Of a stretch of DNA of 6,537 nt, positions 5,487 through 6,537 are shown one piece after another. Below the pieces are notes generated by a model. The model searched no databases. It was not told the origin of the DNA and saw only the letters and a program-made list of their open reading frames with translations. Both the position numbers and the translations under genes were made by a program. The stretch is from Pseudomonadota bacterium (lineage in GTDB: Bacteria > Desulfobacterota > WTBG01 > CAIYCZ01): positions 1 to 6,537 of the forward strand of contig JAPLIX010000418.1 of assembly GCA_026388865.1 (NCBI GenBank). Direction: 5' to 3'. The stretch's first letter is position 1. The number at the start of each line of letters is the position of its first letter.

Positions 5487-6514
5487 TATTGGACCTCCTT
5501 CTGGGCTAGGGCATTAAAAACCTCGACCGGATTGATATCGGCAAGGCAGTGTGTTGTGCAGCGGCCGCACCCGACGCATCCGGGCTTGTTGTATTTTTCA
5601 ATCATGTATTTCCCCTTGCGAAAAAAGCGGTGCCGGTTGCGGTGGGCGCGTGATTCGCGAAATATTTCACCGGAGGCAACCCGGGTGAAATCCTTGAGCA
5701 GGCACCCGTCCCAGGTGCGGTAGCGGACCCCGCCGGAGATGTCAAGCGCCACGTCATCCCTGACATCAAAGCAGTAGCAGGTAGGACATACCAGGTTGCA
5801 TGAGCCGCAACCCAGACAGCGCTTCTCCAGCTCTTCCCACACCGGGTGGTGCTGATTTTTTTCCAGCAGCGCGGGCAGCTCTTTCACCGGAGTGGTAATG
5901 CGGTTCAGCGCAAAGCGCACCTGCGCCTTTTCCTGCTCTTTCTGGAACTGGGCCCGCTGGCTGTCTGCAGGAGCCGTAACAAGCTTTTGCGGAAGGATTT
6001 TCTTTCCCGCTGCAGTTGCCACGCGCACAAAGTATGCTCCTTCGATGGGGGTGAGCATCAGGTCAAAGCCGTCCTCAGCAGTTGCGGTACCCATGCTGGA
6101 GCAGAAGGCATTGAGTGATGGCTTCTGCACATCCACGCCCACGATGATGGTGCGGGCCCGCTGCTCAAGATAATACGGGTCCTTCTGCCCGTCACTAAAT
6201 ACATCATCGAGCACGGAAATGGCATGAATGTCATAGGGGTGCACGCCAAAGATAATCCGCTCGGTTTTGTCTGCCTGCGGCCTGCTTGCCTCGTTGCCCT
6301 TGAAAGCTACCAGGTCTTCGCGGGGAGGAAAGATAAATTTCTTTGGTGACTGCAGAGTCACATCATAGTCCAGTACCGCCTCCTCCGGTTTCTCCAGCTT
6401 CTCAAACCGGTACTTCTGCAGATGCCGTTTCACGCCGATAACTTCCCGGCCGCTGGCCAGAAGTTCGGTCAGCCATGGAACAAGCGCCTCTTTGCTTAAA
6501 AGCAGTTCTTCCAT
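5486..6514 (-). CDS. hydB: Hydrogenase beta subunit: [4Fe-4S] electron-transfer protein (HydB/AsrA-like)
   Basis: This 342-residue cytoplasmic subunit is predicted to wire the NAD(P)-linked gamma subunit to the hydrogenase delta/alpha pair. The N-terminal two thirds have no obvious motif besides the family-like stretch IIFGVHPYDIHAISVLD (87-103). The C-terminal part has two CxxCxxCxxxC ferredoxin motifs: Cys233, 236, 239, 243 (CLGCGSCNLVCP) and Cys313, 316, 319, 323 (CVGCGRCTTHC). The second lacks the proline that usually follows the last cysteine. Between them lie further cysteines in PTCYCFDV (246, 248) and TWDGC (271), a pattern I recall as typical of sulfhydrogenase beta and anaerobic sulfite reductase AsrA, so AsrA alone would be the alternative; the adjacent hydrogenase genes decide against it. 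The start at 6514 has AAGGGAG (6519-6525) 4 nt upstream. The last codons (QKEVQ) contain the ribosome-binding site for gamma. Confidence 0.92.
   Translation of the reverse strand: MEELLLSKEALVPWLTELLASGREVIGVKRHLQKYRFEKLEKPEEAVLDYDVTLQSPKKFIFPPREDLVAFKGNEASRPQADKTERIIFGVHPYDIHAISVLDDVFSDGQKDPYYLEQRARTIIVGVDVQKPSLNAFCSSMGTATAEDGFDLMLTPIEGAYFVRVATAAGKKILPQKLVTAPADSQRAQFQKEQEKAQVRFALNRITTPVKELPALLEKNQHHPVWEELEKRCLGCGSCNLVCPTCYCFDVRDDVALDISGGVRYRTWDGCLLKDFTRVASGEIFRESRAHRNRHRFFRKGKYMIEKYNKPGCVGCGRCTTHCLADINPVEVFNALAQKEVQ
5493..5500 (-). promoter_or_regulatory. Consensus Shine-Dalgarno of the gamma-subunit gene
   Basis: AAGGAGGT on the minus strand is a full-length match to the anti-Shine-Dalgarno and sits 6 nt before the gamma ATG at 5486, entirely within the last codons of the beta gene. 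It is the strongest ribosome-binding site in the window and suggests efficient initiation or re-initiation at the TAATG stop-start overlap. Confidence 0.8.
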
Positions 6515-6518
6515 ACTA

Positions 6519-6525
6519 CTCCCTT
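6519..6525 (-). promoter_or_regulatory. Shine-Dalgarno of the beta-subunit gene
   Basis: AAGGGAG on the minus strand lies 4 nt before the ATG at 6514. Only 23 bp of sequence is available upstream, so the operon promoter, if it is here, is outside the window. Confidence 0.6.
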
Positions 6526-6537
6526 CATTGCTGTATA

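Noticed and set aside
1..6537. tRNA, rRNA, CRISPR array, insertion sequence or attachment site
   Set aside because: The window is almost fully coding on the minus strand. No cloverleaf, regularly spaced repeats, transposase motifs or terminal repeats were seen on reading both strands.

Overview
The window holds most of one minus-strand operon from an anaerobic bacterium, read from the right edge (about 6514) to the left edge (position 1). No gene on the plus strand can be supported. Base composition is moderately GC-rich (mid-50s % by eye). The proteins resemble those of anaerobic or thermophile-related lineages such as Desulfobacterota or Nitrospirota, but the taxon is an inference from gene content only.

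Region 6514-2620: four tightly packed genes in the order beta, gamma, delta, alpha of a cytoplasmic group 3b-like [NiFe] hydrogenase ('sulfhydrogenase', the hydBGDA order known from Pyrococcus furiosus). Beta is a [4Fe-4S] electron-transfer subunit, gamma an FAD/NAD(P)H/[2Fe-2S] diaphorase subunit, delta the hydrogenase small subunit, and alpha the large subunit with the Ni-Fe site. Expected electron path: H2 at alpha, Fe-S clusters of delta, clusters of beta, then [2Fe-2S], FAD and NAD(P) in gamma, reversibly. Junctions are a 1-nt overlap, a 1-nt gap and an 8-nt overlap, with Shine-Dalgarno sequences inside the 3' ends of the preceding genes.

Region 2619-2533: an 87-bp gap with imperfect inverted repeats and no convincing terminator or promoter. 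It is open and in frame between the alpha stop codon and the next gene.

Region 2532-1: a stand-alone receiver-domain response regulator, a hydrogenase maturation endopeptidase (M52/HyaD-HycI-like), and a membrane histidine kinase (six predicted TM segments, GAF, HisKA) that runs off the left edge just inside its ATPase domain. The peptidase probably matures the alpha subunit by clipping its short C-terminal tail after the Cys-x-x-Cys-x-x-His motif. The main point of interest is that a two-component pair with a DNA-binding-free receiver is placed in the same transcription unit as a soluble hydrogenase and its protease.
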